Positions 24,372-35,417 of a stretch of 64,000 bases of DNA are shown piece by piece; within the stretch, counting starts at the first letter, position 1, and each line of letters starts with the position of its first letter. Origin of the DNA: Jacaranda mimosifolia (lineage: Eukaryota; Streptophyta; Magnoliopsida; Lamiales; Bignoniaceae); assembly GCA_018894105.1 (NCBI GenBank), contig CM032127.1:3629001-3693000 (forward strand), given 5' to 3'. Made by a program: the position numbers and the translations under genes. Under the pieces are notes generated by a model, which was not told where the DNA came from, made no database searches, and saw nothing but the letters and a program-made list of their open reading frames with translations.

Positions 24372-25557
24372 AGGGAAAAATGCAAATTTAGTCGATCAAC
24401 TATTGCCTATTTCGATTTTTGTCCATCGTCATTTGGGGTTAGCAAATTTGATCCTTTGCCCATTAATATTTAGCACATTTAGTACATTTTTTAGCAATTT
24501 CAGTCCTTCGGGCTGATTAATTTGGAATTAAGCCCGCCAATTGTCCAGTCAGCATCAATCTCTGATTTTGGGCATTTTACGCCATGTGACTCAAGGAGTC
24601 CACGTCACCCAACAATGTAGTGTCACATCATAAGAGGAAAAAGAAAACTAAAATACAAAAAAAAAAAAAAAAAAAAGAAAGAAAAATGCAAATTTAAAAC
24701 AATCAAAATTCTTAAAAACTTTGAGCGATTTTTAAACAAAAATCTGCAAAACCTACCAAAAATACAAAACTAAAAACGCGTCTGTAAATAAGGAAAAATG
24801 CTAAATATTAAAAACTCTTAGAAATAGAAAATCAAAGCAAATCAAACACAAAATCAACAAAGAGAAATCGAGAGCATAAAGAAAAAAGCCCTACCCACCC
24901 ATGGTGTCCCCTTTGAGATTTCACCTAGAAATCACAAAATTTCACCAACAAAATCAGAAATCTGAGTAAAAAATAGAAAAATCGATAGAAAAAAACCCAA
25001 AGCCCTAACAAATTGAAGTGAGGTTTCGCGTTCCTGGTGCTTCATTTGCGTTCATGGTGCTCGTTCGCGTTCGTGGTGTTGTTGGACAAAATGTTGGATC
25101 ACAAGCCTGAAGAGATTTATTTGCCACCTCCTATATATGGTATGGGTTTATATACTCTTGGTTTTGTATTGTTTATGGAATCATTTTCTAAGTTTATGGG
25201 ACCACATACTGGAATGCTACTTTTTTGACTGATTTGCTGATTGTGTTTGAATATTCAGATAAAGATGCCACTTTTGCTTTTATTATACTTGAAGCTGATA
25301 TGTTTATGTTCTTTACTGCTTTTTTGGGGACCACACTTAATAATTTTTTTTGCATTGTTGAATGTTTGAATGTTGAGAATGTTGAGTAGTGTAGTGTGTG
25401 GACTTCTGTCATTATACTGTAATATGTCAACTTTGTGGTCCCTATCCCACTAAGTTGCATGTTGTGTGTTTGGGTTAGTGATATACTGCTTTCTGTAGAT
25501 GTGAAAGATCTTATTTTTTGTTTTTGTTTTTTTTGTCTTTTGTTGTGTACATTGTAG
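24372..25557. other. MULE 1 left terminal repeat and 5' region
   Basis: TIR to about 24650, then an A-rich tract, then leader-like sequence. A short open stretch at 25097-25228 begins MLDHKPEEIYLPPPIYG; this may be a leader exon or cargo and is not recognised. The coding exon follows a polypyrimidine tract and splice acceptor ending at 25557. Confidence 0.5.
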
Positions 25558-28500
25558 AGCCAGGTTCTCAAAAAATAACCGTGTCTTTATTTTATGGTGG
25601 ATATTGTGATGTTTTCCCCCCTTGTGTGTACAAAAATGGAAAAGTGGCAAAGTTTGATTATTTCTTGTTAGATATTCTGAACTTCAGGAATATAAACTAC
25701 CTTTGTGATAGTGTTAGGTTGAAAAACCCAAGGAAGTTCTATCATAAATTTGATGGTTTATTCAAGTTAATTACAACTGATGCAGAGTTTAAACAAATTA
25801 GTGAGTTTTGTGCCAAATATCATGTGGTCAAGGTTTATGAAGAGGTAGAATCCCAGTCTCAAAGCAAATCACAATCTCAAGTCCAGCGTCAAGCACAAGT
25901 CCAAGTCCAATCCCAATCCCAATCCCAATCCCAATCCCAAACCCAAACCCAAACACAAGCCCAGTCCTAGAAGCAAACCCAAAAACAGTCCCAGACCAAG
26001 TCTAAAGCCCAAACACAAACCTAAAAATAGTCCCAAAGACAATTTGAAGCCCTACTACAGCCCCAAACACATTTTGAAGCCCAAACTCAGTCCCTAACAC
26101 ATTCTGAAGCCTAAAGACAACCCAAAACACAGTTTGAAATCCAAAGACAGACCCAATTACAGTCTGCAGCCTAAACAAAATCCCAAACAAAGTCCAAAAC
26201 ACAATTAAATAGGGATAGTGGGTTGTTGGGGAATTGCTATGAGTTTGTCAGTTTACTTGAAACTTTTAGTGGTAATGAAGATAATAGTTGTAGTGATAGT
26301 GACCCTGTATATGTTTCTGAGGTGAAAAGTGAAGGGCAAGATGAGGATTTGCTATATGATTCATTTGTTGAACCTGACAAGGAATAGATGGGGATTGAGG
26401 AAACCCATGTCAATGAGAGAGGTAGAGAAGGGGATGATGAAGAGAGTGACAGTAAGAGTGAAGAAAAGATTATGGGAGACAGTGATGTACCTTTAGACAA
26501 CAAGGTAGACTCAGATGCTAAAACACAGGCCCCTCATGCACCTTCCTTCAATTATAGCCAAAAACATACTCCTAAATTTGAGTTAGGCATGAAATTTAGG
26601 AACAACACTGATTTTAGGAAGGTTGTTTATGCTGAAGCCATCCAAAGCATGAGAAACTTCAAAGTGAAGAAGAATGATAAAGAGAAGGTCTATGCGAAAT
26701 GTGATTCAGAGGGTTGTGGGTGGAAAATATATGCATATAAAGTGCAGGATGAGTCAACTTTCCAAGTTAACACATATAATCCTACCCACACGTGCCAGCC
26801 TACATATGATGTTTCTAATGTCATATGCGGTTACCTTGCTGAGAGGTTTGTAAACAAAATGAAAATTGAACCAAAAAGAAGGATAGAAGGGTTTAGGCAG
26901 GAGCTGGAGATGGATGTGAGGGTGAGTGTGTCTTGGCATCAAGCCTATAGAGCCAAAAAAATGGCAATTCAAATTATTGAGGGTGATCCTAAGGTTCAGT
27001 ATGCCAAACTTTGGGATTATGCAGCTGAGTTGAGGAGAACAAACCCAGGGTCAACTATTATTTTAGGAATGGATGACAGTAGTGGGGAAAACATCTTTAC
27101 ACACTTTTATTGTTGCTTTGGGGCCTCGAAATCTGGGTTCTTAGCTAGTTGTAGGCCTATTTTGGGTATGGATGGTTGTCACCTCACTGGCCCTGACAAG
27201 GGAGTCCTTCTAACTACTGTTGGGATTGACCCCAACAATAAACCATTTCCTGTAGCATATGCAGTGGTGAATAGGGAAGCAGCAGACACTTGGGATTGGT
27301 TTTTAACTATTTTGAAACAAGATCTTCAAATAGATAAACCACATGAATTTACTTTTATGTCTGATAAGCAGAAGGGGTTAATTCAAGCCTTTGATGAGGT
27401 ATTTCTAGGGTCAGAACATAGGTTTTGTGTTAGCCACATATGGAATAACTTCATGAATACTGGGTTCAAGGGGATGGATTTTAAGGATGTTATGTGGAAC
27501 GCAACCAATAGCACAACTGTTGGCCAGTTTAAGCTGCAAATGCAAGCAATGGATGACCTAGATACTGCAGCATTAGAGTGTTTTAGTGATAAACCACCTT
27601 CACAATGGAGTAAATCACACTTCACTACATTTTGTAAGTGTGATATGATGCTAAATAATTTTTGTGAATCCTTCAATAGTGCCATTCTTAGTGCTAGAGA
27701 GAGGAACATTTTGACAATGCTTGAGTGGATGAGAGAGTACATGATGACTAGGTTGCAAAAAAGTAGAGATAAGGCCAAAGGTTGGAGGGATGATCTATAT
27801 CCTAGCATCATGGAAATCTTGAATGAAAATGTCAAGAAAATGGGAGATTGCATTCCAAGAAAGTCTGATGATAAAAACTACCAAATCACACACATATATG
27901 GAGGGCAATATTGTGTAGATTTGGAGACGTAGAGCTGCAGTTGTAGAAAGTGGGACCTCACAGGGATTCCTTGCCTTCATGCTTGTTGTGCAATATGCAA
28001 TCAAAGGCAGGATCCCAAATTCTTTGTGTCTGGTTGCTACACAATTGCATGCTACAAAAAGAGTTTATGAGAGTGCCATAATAGGTATAAATGGTCAAGA
28101 CTTATGGGGAGAGACCATATATATACCTCCACTTCCCCTAAATTTCAAAAAGATAAAAGGGAGGCCAACCAAAACAAGAAGGAGAAGCCATGAGGAACCT
28201 ATGGAAAAGGGGAAGAAAAGAGGTAGAGGAAGGCCCACAGTAGAGGAGCAACCAACTATACTGAAGAAAAGATGTAAGGGCCCCAAGTGTGGATTCTGCA
28301 AACAAACTGGTCATAACCCAAGGAAGTGTCCATTGAAGACAAATCCTGTGGATGAAGAGATAACATACTTGATAGTTGATGGACAAGATGAGGTAGAGTT
28401 GTTGCCTACTCAAGCTTCACAAGCCATTGTAAGCCAAACAAAGGTTTGATATTTAGTTTAATTATTATATTTCAGTTGTATCAAGTTACAATACTTTTAT

Positions 28501-29221
28501 CCATTAATTTAGTTTCTCTTTTTTATGTCATATGTTGTTGCACAGGTTAAAAGGAATGTTGGCTCCTTAAGTCAGCAGCAAGAAGATGCACAAACTGAGC
28601 AAGACAAGGTAATATTAATAGTTGATTTTTCCTATATTTATCATAGCAGAAAAATAAAGCCACTGTCCAGTAGTGTTTAATGCATGATTTTGGCATATTT
28701 GTCTTCATAGGTCACAAAAAGCACTATTGATTCCTCAAGTCAAAGATGTGGTGCAAGAAGATCTCCTAGGGGTGCATCAAAGGTATATTACATTTATAAA
28801 TATGGTTTTTTTGAATGATGTCTTCTTTGATATTTGACTTCCCATTGAAAATATTTGTTGTAGGTTACAATTGGTGGTGAAGAGACTGCTGCGCTTAGGA
28901 GATCTCCAAGAGGCAAAGGAAAGGCAAAGGTATAAAATCAAAATTATAAACTTAAATTTCATAATTCAATATTCTAGTAACTATACAAAAGTATCTGACT
29001 CTAAGTAAATTGGTTATATTGTGCAGGAAACCAACCAAGGTGCTCTTGAACAATCAAGGAAGGTACCTGGTCCATCCATGTACCAACAGTTGCAAATGTC
29101 ACAATCTAGAAGCAATGTCACAACTCAACAAGGAAGAAGGAGAGTTGTTCATCTCAGTGACCTTAATCAAGCTATGGATACTTTGAATGGGAAGAAGAAG
29201 GGGGGGGGGGGGAATAAGTAG
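25558..29221 (+). pseudogene. MuDR-type MULE transposase, decayed
   Basis: Starting after the acceptor at 25557, the frame runs through several parts. At 25570-25840 is a PB1-like N-terminal domain (SLFYGGYCDVFPPCVYKNGK). At 25850-26200 is a Gln/Ser-rich linker. At 26570-26800 is the MuDR DNA-binding region (ELGMKFRNNTDFRKVVYAEA, CDSEGCGWKIYA). At about 27150-27470 is the MULE DDE core: Asp in GMDGCHL, Asp in MSDKQKG, then HRFCVSHIWNNF. From 27930 is a SWIM finger (CSCRKW..GIPCLHAC) and at 28287-28335 a CCHC knuckle (CGFCKQTGHNPRKC). An AT-hook-like RGRGRP precedes the knuckle. Short phase-0 exons follow (28546-28608, 28711-28782, 28864-28929, 29027-29221). The gene is broken by stops at 25968, 26022, 26028, 26112, 26172, 26385 and 27930 and a 1-nt frameshift near 28057. 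Confidence 0.92.
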
Positions 29222-29898
29222 AAGATGAGTGTGTGAAAGTTCAATATTTTATCTCTTGGAATGTGTTTGTTGGAAGGAAAAAAAATTGTGTTTGATACTT
29301 GTTGTTGATGGATAAGAGGGATTAATACTTGCTTTGTATGGATGAGAAGGTTTGATAGTTACTTATTTTGGTTAAACTTTTGAGGCTTGTAGCTGTTGAC
29401 AAAGAAAAATATTTAAGCTTTAAGGATTGACTTTTTTTGAAATGGGGAATGCTGCTTATGCTGCAGTTTATAATGAACAGAGTTTATTCATATGCTTGTG
29501 AGTCACCAATGGAATATTGTTGTCTTCCTTGTATTATACTTGTTGCAAAGATATTCCTTAATTTCATTAGTAACATTACAAAAATATGAACTACATCAAC
29601 AAATACTTAACAAAAAATTATAAGAGTTAAAAAATTATCATCATTACCATTTCTAACAAGTTAAAATTTTGAATTCCAACAAGGTAAAAAATTAAGAAAA
29701 AAAAATCATAATATTAAATTACAATTCCAAAAATTATTTGCAAATATGAGGCAATTACTCAGTAATCATCATTGTCATCCAATATTGCCAAAATATTAAC
29801 ATTACAATACAACCAAAATTTGGGGAAAATTGTAGCTATTACATTAACTTACAAATACAGGCTTCCCTAATTAATAGCACAACTATTACAATAACAAA
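29222..29898. other. MULE 1 region between convergent genes
   Basis: 3' untranslated-like and AT-rich. No gene seen. It presumably contains both terminators of the convergent transcription units. Confidence 0.5.
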
Positions 29899-30393
29899 CT
29901 AAAACCAATATATATATATATTGGTTTTACTAAAAGCCAACATAACAACTATGCACTTTATAACTGCTGCCAAGATAACCCCAACAAGCACAATTACAGT
30001 CAAAATATCAAAAAATATAACTTTGCAAGTCTTCCTCCAGTTCCATATACGCCACTTCAATTCTTCATTCTCAGCCTCCAACGCGTTGATTTTGCGAAGG
30101 AGACCTGGAATGATGGTTTTGACCCTTGCACACATAGGTGGATCAACCCATTCAAAAAACCCACATCCATTTCTCTTTAAAAAAAAAAAAAAAAAAAACC
30201 AATCAAAAATTGAAATTGAAACAATCAAAACCATATAACCCATTTTCACATTGTCACCTACATTGTATCTTGGGCAAGATGCAAATCTTCTGTTGGGATT
30301 CATTTTAGTCCATGAGGTCTTCACCATACATCTCTCACCGCATGAGCATTCAAGGGGCCTGCATGATGCTGAGGAGCTATAGGACAACGGCAT
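29899..30393 (-). CDS. GRF zinc finger - coiled coil - membrane protein (MULE accessory gene)
   Basis: Two exons, 30393-30262 and 30174-29899, give about 135 residues with no stops or frameshifts. The start at 30393 (MPLSYSSSAS) is chosen because the upstream extension is only a poly-Phe translation of a GAA repeat. The 87-bp intron (30261-30175) starts GTAGGT and ends with a long T tract and AAAG. Removing it makes a clean GRF finger: CSCG (16-19), NPNRRFASC (32-40), GCGFFEW (47-53). Next comes a helix with heptads (INALEAENEELKWRI) and a hydrophobic segment near the C-terminus (ILTVIVLVGVILAAVIKCIV), a likely tail anchor. GRF fingers bind single-stranded nucleic acid in characterised proteins; the role in MULEs is unknown. 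It is convergent with the transposase. The usual Gly of NPGRRF is Asn. Confidence 0.8.
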   Translation of the reverse strand: MPLSYSSSASCRPLECSCGERCMVKTSWTKMNPNRRFASCPRYNVGDNVKMGYMVLIVSISIFDWFFFFFFLKRNGCGFFEWVDPPMCARVKTIIPGLLRKINALEAENEELKWRIWNWRKTCKVIFFDILTVIVLVGVILAAVIKCIVVMLAFSKTNIYIYWF

Positions 30394-30431
30394 TAAGCAG
30401 AAACAAGAAGAAAAAAAACAAAGAAAAAAGG

Positions 30432-30478
30432 GTAGATGAACGAAGAAGAAGAAGAAGAAGAAGAAGAAGAACAAGGAC
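30432..30478. repeat. GAA/AGA trinucleotide microsatellite
   Basis: About 11 repeats of GAA upstream of the GRF gene start, in its leader. Confidence 0.9.
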
Positions 30479-30900
30479 AAGGGAAAGAAATGAAAAAGGA
30501 TGAGAGAGAAATGTGTAAAGGAAATAGGGAGAAAAAATCTTGTGGGGGTTTTATTTATATTTTGATTGTTTTAAATTTGCATTTTTCTTTTTTTTTTTTT
30601 TTTTGTGTTTTAGTTTTTTTTTTCCTCTTATGCCGTGGCAGTATGTTGTTGGGTGACGTGGACTCCTTGAGCCACATGGCGTTAAACGCCCAAAATCAGA
30701 GCCTGATTAATGCTGACTAGACAATTGGCGGGCTCAATTCCAAATTAATCAGCCCGAAGGACTAAAATTGCTAAAAATGTACTAAATGTGCTAAATATTA
30801 ATGGGCAAAGAATCAAATTTGCTAACCCCAAATGACGATGGACGAAAATCAAAATAGGCTATAGTTGATGGACTAAATTTGCATTTTTCCCTGAATTATA

Positions 30901-33037
30901 TTAATGCTATTGTCTACTGTTTTTGTTCTCTGTCTCAGGACACTAAAATCAAAGTAAGAAAGGAGACAGATGAAGCGATGGGATTATCTACTTCATTTGG
31001 TTTGTTCGGTAAGAAATATTGAAACATGTTTGAACACCATGTGGCTTGGGAAGTATCTAAACCAGTTTTTGTATTTATTAGTGATTTTGATGAATTCTAT
31101 ATTTTGTGACTTAAGTTTTCTGGACAGAAAAGTATTGTGACTCTTAAGTTTGTCAACATGTTGTCTTCCAGTTTTCATAGTTGATCTTAGATTCATGTTT
31201 GATATATGCTTGTACTGGTTGAGCTTGTAGAAATAATCGGTGCTCTGGTAAGAGGGTGGTACTTGTATTATTTTAATGCAAGTAGACTTAGTATATGATA
31301 GTTGTTGCGAACAAGACATACTCCAAGTTTCTGTGAGGACTCTCGGTTGACATAGAGATGTATTCATCTAGGTTTATACTGGTTATACCTTTGCAGATGT
31401 ATCTACAATAAGTCCCAGAATCTGATTAGGTTTCTTAGTTGTGTTTTTTTATATTTCTTTGAGCACCTGAATGCTTTCTGTGTAGTAGATGAACAGAAAG
31501 TACCAGAAGGCCGTTTGAAAGATGTTTCTACCTATTTTTTCATGTGATAATCTGCTCGCGCCCAATAATAGATGGGGTATTTGCATCTCTCATGAATTCA
31601 TTTCCATTAGTTGAGATGGTTCTACATAAACAATCATAGATGGAGGTAAAACAGCTAGATATTGAGTTTCTATGAGGAATGGTATAAAAGGTTTATTACT
31701 TCTCATATTTCACCCTTATGAATCTACTTTAGTGTTCTCTTTGTGGCTTGTGCGAGTAATGATTTTTTGGATCAATATGGGTAAGATCTTTCTTATGATA
31801 ATATCCTTGAAAACACAAAATCATTGCTTCGGCCTTATGACTATCCATTGCAGTACGGGGTACCTCACTGACACCTGTACATTAACTGGTTATATGTTGT
31901 TGTTGAGAGCGAGCTGCCAGCTGGATTGCCTCTTATTTTCTTTTGTATTTATTAGTGAAATACAATCTGTTGAATATCATTTCTCTTGGCACTGTCTCAA
32001 AATCTGTACCTATAGGCAGCAGAAGAGTTTTAAAAAATTTCATACTCAAAATTTTACTGTTGTGGAGAACAAACATTGGACGATTTAGTTAAAAATATGA
32101 AAAGTAATAAGTTTTAAAAAATTTCATACTCAAAATTAGCATAGATTTATTTATAGATTTAGTTAATGATTAAGTAATAACAAAGCTTGTCCTGTTAGTT
32201 AGACATTTATCTGTCTTCCTTTAAATTAAATTAACTTTTAGTTGTCTTTTTTTCTTCCCTAATGTGAGAAGAACAATGATGCATTACTGTTTTAACCAGT
32301 CCTAAATTTTTTTGGGGGAGAAACTATTATATTGGCAATTAAAATGATTGTGGACAAGCTTAATTAGTCTATCTTAGCATTTCAATTTAATCAGGGGATT
32401 GCATAAAATCATAAAAGAAAGATCTAATTTAGATGTGGTTCTTTATTAAATCACCATATTATGAACAGAGAAAAGGTGAAAAGAAGCAGCGCAAAAGTAG
32501 TCTAATTTAGTAGTGAAATTGGGAATGATGAAGCAGTGAAAACAGATTTGCTACTCCTCCACTTTTTGTAATTTTTAATATTTTATAAGTCTATGAAATA
32601 ATAATTAACATCTTGCTACTATGGATATACGCTTTAATTGCAATAAATTTCTGAATGTTCGGAGATTCAACAACTATTATTATACTCATTGCAAAACCAT
32701 CAGCCAAATATTTTGGCTGCGCCTGCCCCACAGAGTTGAAGAAAGCAGCTTCCCTTTTTTCAAAGAAAAAAGAAGAGATAATTTTAATCATAGTAATTGA
32801 TTGAGATAAATAAATGCTGTCTAGCTACTTTTGCTGGATTTTGAAATGCAATTGTAAGCGCAATATTTCTTTGTCTGCAATAAATAAAATTACAAGACAA
32901 AAAAAAATTGATCTGTACAAATAAATTGAAATTCAAAGTTATCAATTATGGATTCAATTTTTAATCTTATTCTCTAATTCTTCCCTTCCAAATATGAACT
33001 TAAATTTAATAAGCTCAGCAAAAAACACCTTGAAAGC
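30901..33037. other. Unassigned, non-repetitive-looking region after MULE 1
   Basis: Only one exon-like piece is supported (30939-31022). The rest has less extreme base composition than the TEs around it and resembles a long 3' untranslated region or decayed gene. An exact 27-bp direct repeat occurs at 32027-32053 and 32111-32137. No protein was recognised. Confidence 0.4.
30939..31022 (+). other. Exon-like fragment with stop, unrecognised
   Basis: After a splice-acceptor-like 'ctgtctcag' the frame reads 27 codons (DTKIKVRKETDEAMGLSTSF…KKY) and stops at 31020. It lies 38 bp beyond the MULE 1 target duplication. It could be the last exon of a gene whose intron MULE 1 entered, or chance. Not recognised. 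Confidence 0.3.
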
Positions 33038-33413
33038 TGTGAATCTCCTTAAATTTGATTTAAAGAAATAACACTAATTTGAAGGCTTCACACCTTAATT
33101 TCGAATCAAACGCTAAAATATTTGAGCTTCGTGAAGAGCGCCTTGAGTATTGTGGATCTACTTGAATTTAATTTCAATAAAATAATATCAATTTGAGGGC
33201 TCCGCACTTTAATCCCAAATCAAATGCCAGAATATGATGAGCTTCTCGAAGAATGCCTTGAACATCGTGGATCTCGTTGAATTTAATTTGAATTAAATAA
33301 CACCAATTCAAGGTGTGGCCGTACCTTAATTCCAAATCAAACGTCAAAATATGATGAGCTCCATGAAGAACGTACTGAATATAGTGGATCTCCTTAAATT
33401 TAATTGAAAGAAT
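33038..33413. repeat. ~115-bp minisatellite, about 3.3 units
   Basis: Units begin near 33038, 33151, 33266 and 33383 (spacing 113, 115, 117) at 'gtggatctccttgaattta'-like words and also share 'aaatcaaacg' and 'tgatgagctt'. Units differ by about 15-20 percent, so the array is old. Confidence 0.85.
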
Positions 33414-35270
33414 TGCAGGACTCCTTCAAAGCTCCTCCCTCTTGTTGGAATTTGTGTTGTGTATTGAATAAGCCTTGGTCACCCTTTATACAGATGCTTG
33501 ATGGAAGATTTCCAAATTAACTTGAACTTCTTTGAGGGTTATCTCTATGATAAGATAATACCAAATATCAAGAGATAATATCAAATGTGAAATATCAAGG
33601 TACAATACAAATATCTTTAATTTGATTGGTCCATATGCATAGACACTTTATTTTTTATACTTATCTATATTTGATTTAAGTATAAAATAAATACTAGAGT
33701 ATTAATTAAAATTAACTATTTATCTTTTGAAATTGAATTTAATAAATTTCAAGATAAATAGAAAATTTTGAATTAAAAACTAGCATATTGTTTTATATGT
33801 GTTACTTTTCGATTAGGTAAAAATTGATATGTCTACAGCAATAATCAATAGCATTTAATTTGAATTTGGAAGTCAAGACATTATTCAGTCCTGTCAAAAT
33901 TGCATCTTCACATTTCTATTAATTAGGGATTAGATGAAAACAACTCTTAAAATGAGGATAGAATAAAGAAATTTTTATTGGTTTTATTTTTTATTTTTTA
34001 TGAACAGAGAATGATTTTTGTTTTTTGTTTTTTCAATTGATTACTGGTCAAGATGTTGGAATTATGTATAAATTTTTATATGGAGTTAGTATTATATTGT
34101 AATTTGTATATATGTTAGATGTTTATTGTAATATAAATTATACTTTTAGATTTATAATCTTAACTTGATTCTTGTTAAAAAGAATGAAATTTTCAAGAGT
34201 TTGTTCTATTTGTTGAATTTTAATGTATTTATTTGATTTGAATTATTATTACTTGGGCATTGTAATTTAGAATGAGGATGCATAATTTTTTGGTTGATTA
34301 TAGGTTTTAATTTGTAATTTTTTTATAATTTTTTAAAAAATTTGCAACTAAATTTTTTGTCACAAAAAAAAAAAAAAAATTGATTAAAGAAACTTTTTTT
34401 TTTTTGTCACGGAAAATATCCATCACAAAATATTTTTTAAAGAAATTGCACTTTTGCAACGGATAGCAAATCCGCACAAAAGTTTTTGAATCTGTATAAG
34501 AAAATCAAATTTAGAATCCATTTTTTTCTGCAAGGTTAAACAATTTTATCCTATATTTCGATTCATATTTAATCTTCGATTTTAATTTGATGAATATATA
34601 TCATGTGCATTTGATTAATTTTTATGTTTCATATTTTTGTATTAAAAAAAAAATATATTGACAAAATCATCCTTCAGTGTGGCGAAAACGAAGTCCACTT
34701 TTCAAACTTCAATATTCGTTTCTCTTCCAGTTTCATTTCTACTTATTGAGAGATTAAGGACACTATAGGTTCACTAAGGGCTGCTGTCATTTTTCAATAT
34801 TTCATGCGTGATTTTGTTTTCCATTTATGTTTTGAAGGTTTTGCATTTTATGATGTGGGGATTGTTATTTGTTTTGGGATTTCTGCGCTGCTACAATTTC
34901 ACCCATCATTTCTTACAATGTGGGTTTTGAATTTTAATAATGTGAAGAGAATTGCCGGTATGATTGTGGATTAGCATGTGTAAAATATAGGACCAAGTAC
35001 CTGGGTCTAATCGAGTCCCTGATTCATAAAAATTTTAATATATTGAGTTTTCGACTTTAACAAATTAAAAATACATCTTCTAAATAAAACATCTTAGCCA
35101 TCTCTAACTAATGCAGAATAAAAATTCAAAGATATAATTGCAGTATCAACTCTTCATTAATTCTTGGAGAAAATTTTTAACAGTATATTGATAACTGAAT
35201 AATAAATATTATATGCTAGACATTAGTTGTCGCTGTCAAGGCCAAGGCACCATAGTGACAGGGTATCACC
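33414..35270. other. AT-rich intergenic DNA with a CACTA-II relic
   Basis: No gene. The stretch 34190-34315 is the reverse complement of window positions 1-130. 34330-34490 has 'gtcacggaaaatatccatcac' and 'gcaacggatagcaaatccg' words like the CACTA-II ends, so an inverted CACTA-II piece is likely. The remainder is unassigned. Confidence 0.45.
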
Positions 35271-35374
35271 TGACAAACAACACATATTTATGTAAAAGAA
35301 AAGAAAAATTAACAAACGGTTTATTAAAATATTAAAACATAAAACAAATCAAAGTACAAGACAATAAGTTTGAC

Positions 35375-35380
35375 TTTATT
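35375..35380 (-). terminator. Poly(A) signal of the intact P450 gene
   Basis: AATAAA on the minus strand, about 40 bp after the stop codon at 35418-35420. Confidence 0.55.
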
Positions 35381-35417
35381 AATGGACATTCCCAACCTAT
35401 GAAGTTTTTATGAGATT

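Larger units (their letters stand above)
24363..30900. mobile_element. MULE 1: coding Mutator-like element with convergent transposase and GRF genes
   Basis: The element is 24372-30891, about 6.5 kb, flanked by perfect 9-bp duplications TGAATTATA (24363-24371 and 30892-30900). The ends GGGAAAAATGCAAATTTAGT and its complement extend as inverted repeats of roughly 300 bp, including 'cagtccttcgggctgattaa' in both. Inside, on the plus strand, is a multi-exon MuDR-type transposase (25558-29221). On the minus strand, convergent, is a small GRF zinc-finger gene (29899-30393). The two-gene convergent plan recalls maize MuDR, although the second gene here is unrelated in sequence to mudrB as far as can be judged. 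Confidence 0.92.

Noticed and set aside
30394..30480. Poly-Phe N-terminal extension of the GRF protein.
   Set aside because: It is only the translation of a GAA microsatellite; the ATG at 30393 gives a normal start close to the zinc finger.
32027..32137. Exact 27-bp direct repeat as possible target duplication or LTR.
   Set aside because: The 57 bp between copies has no TE ends and 27 bp is far beyond usual target duplications; probably local duplication.
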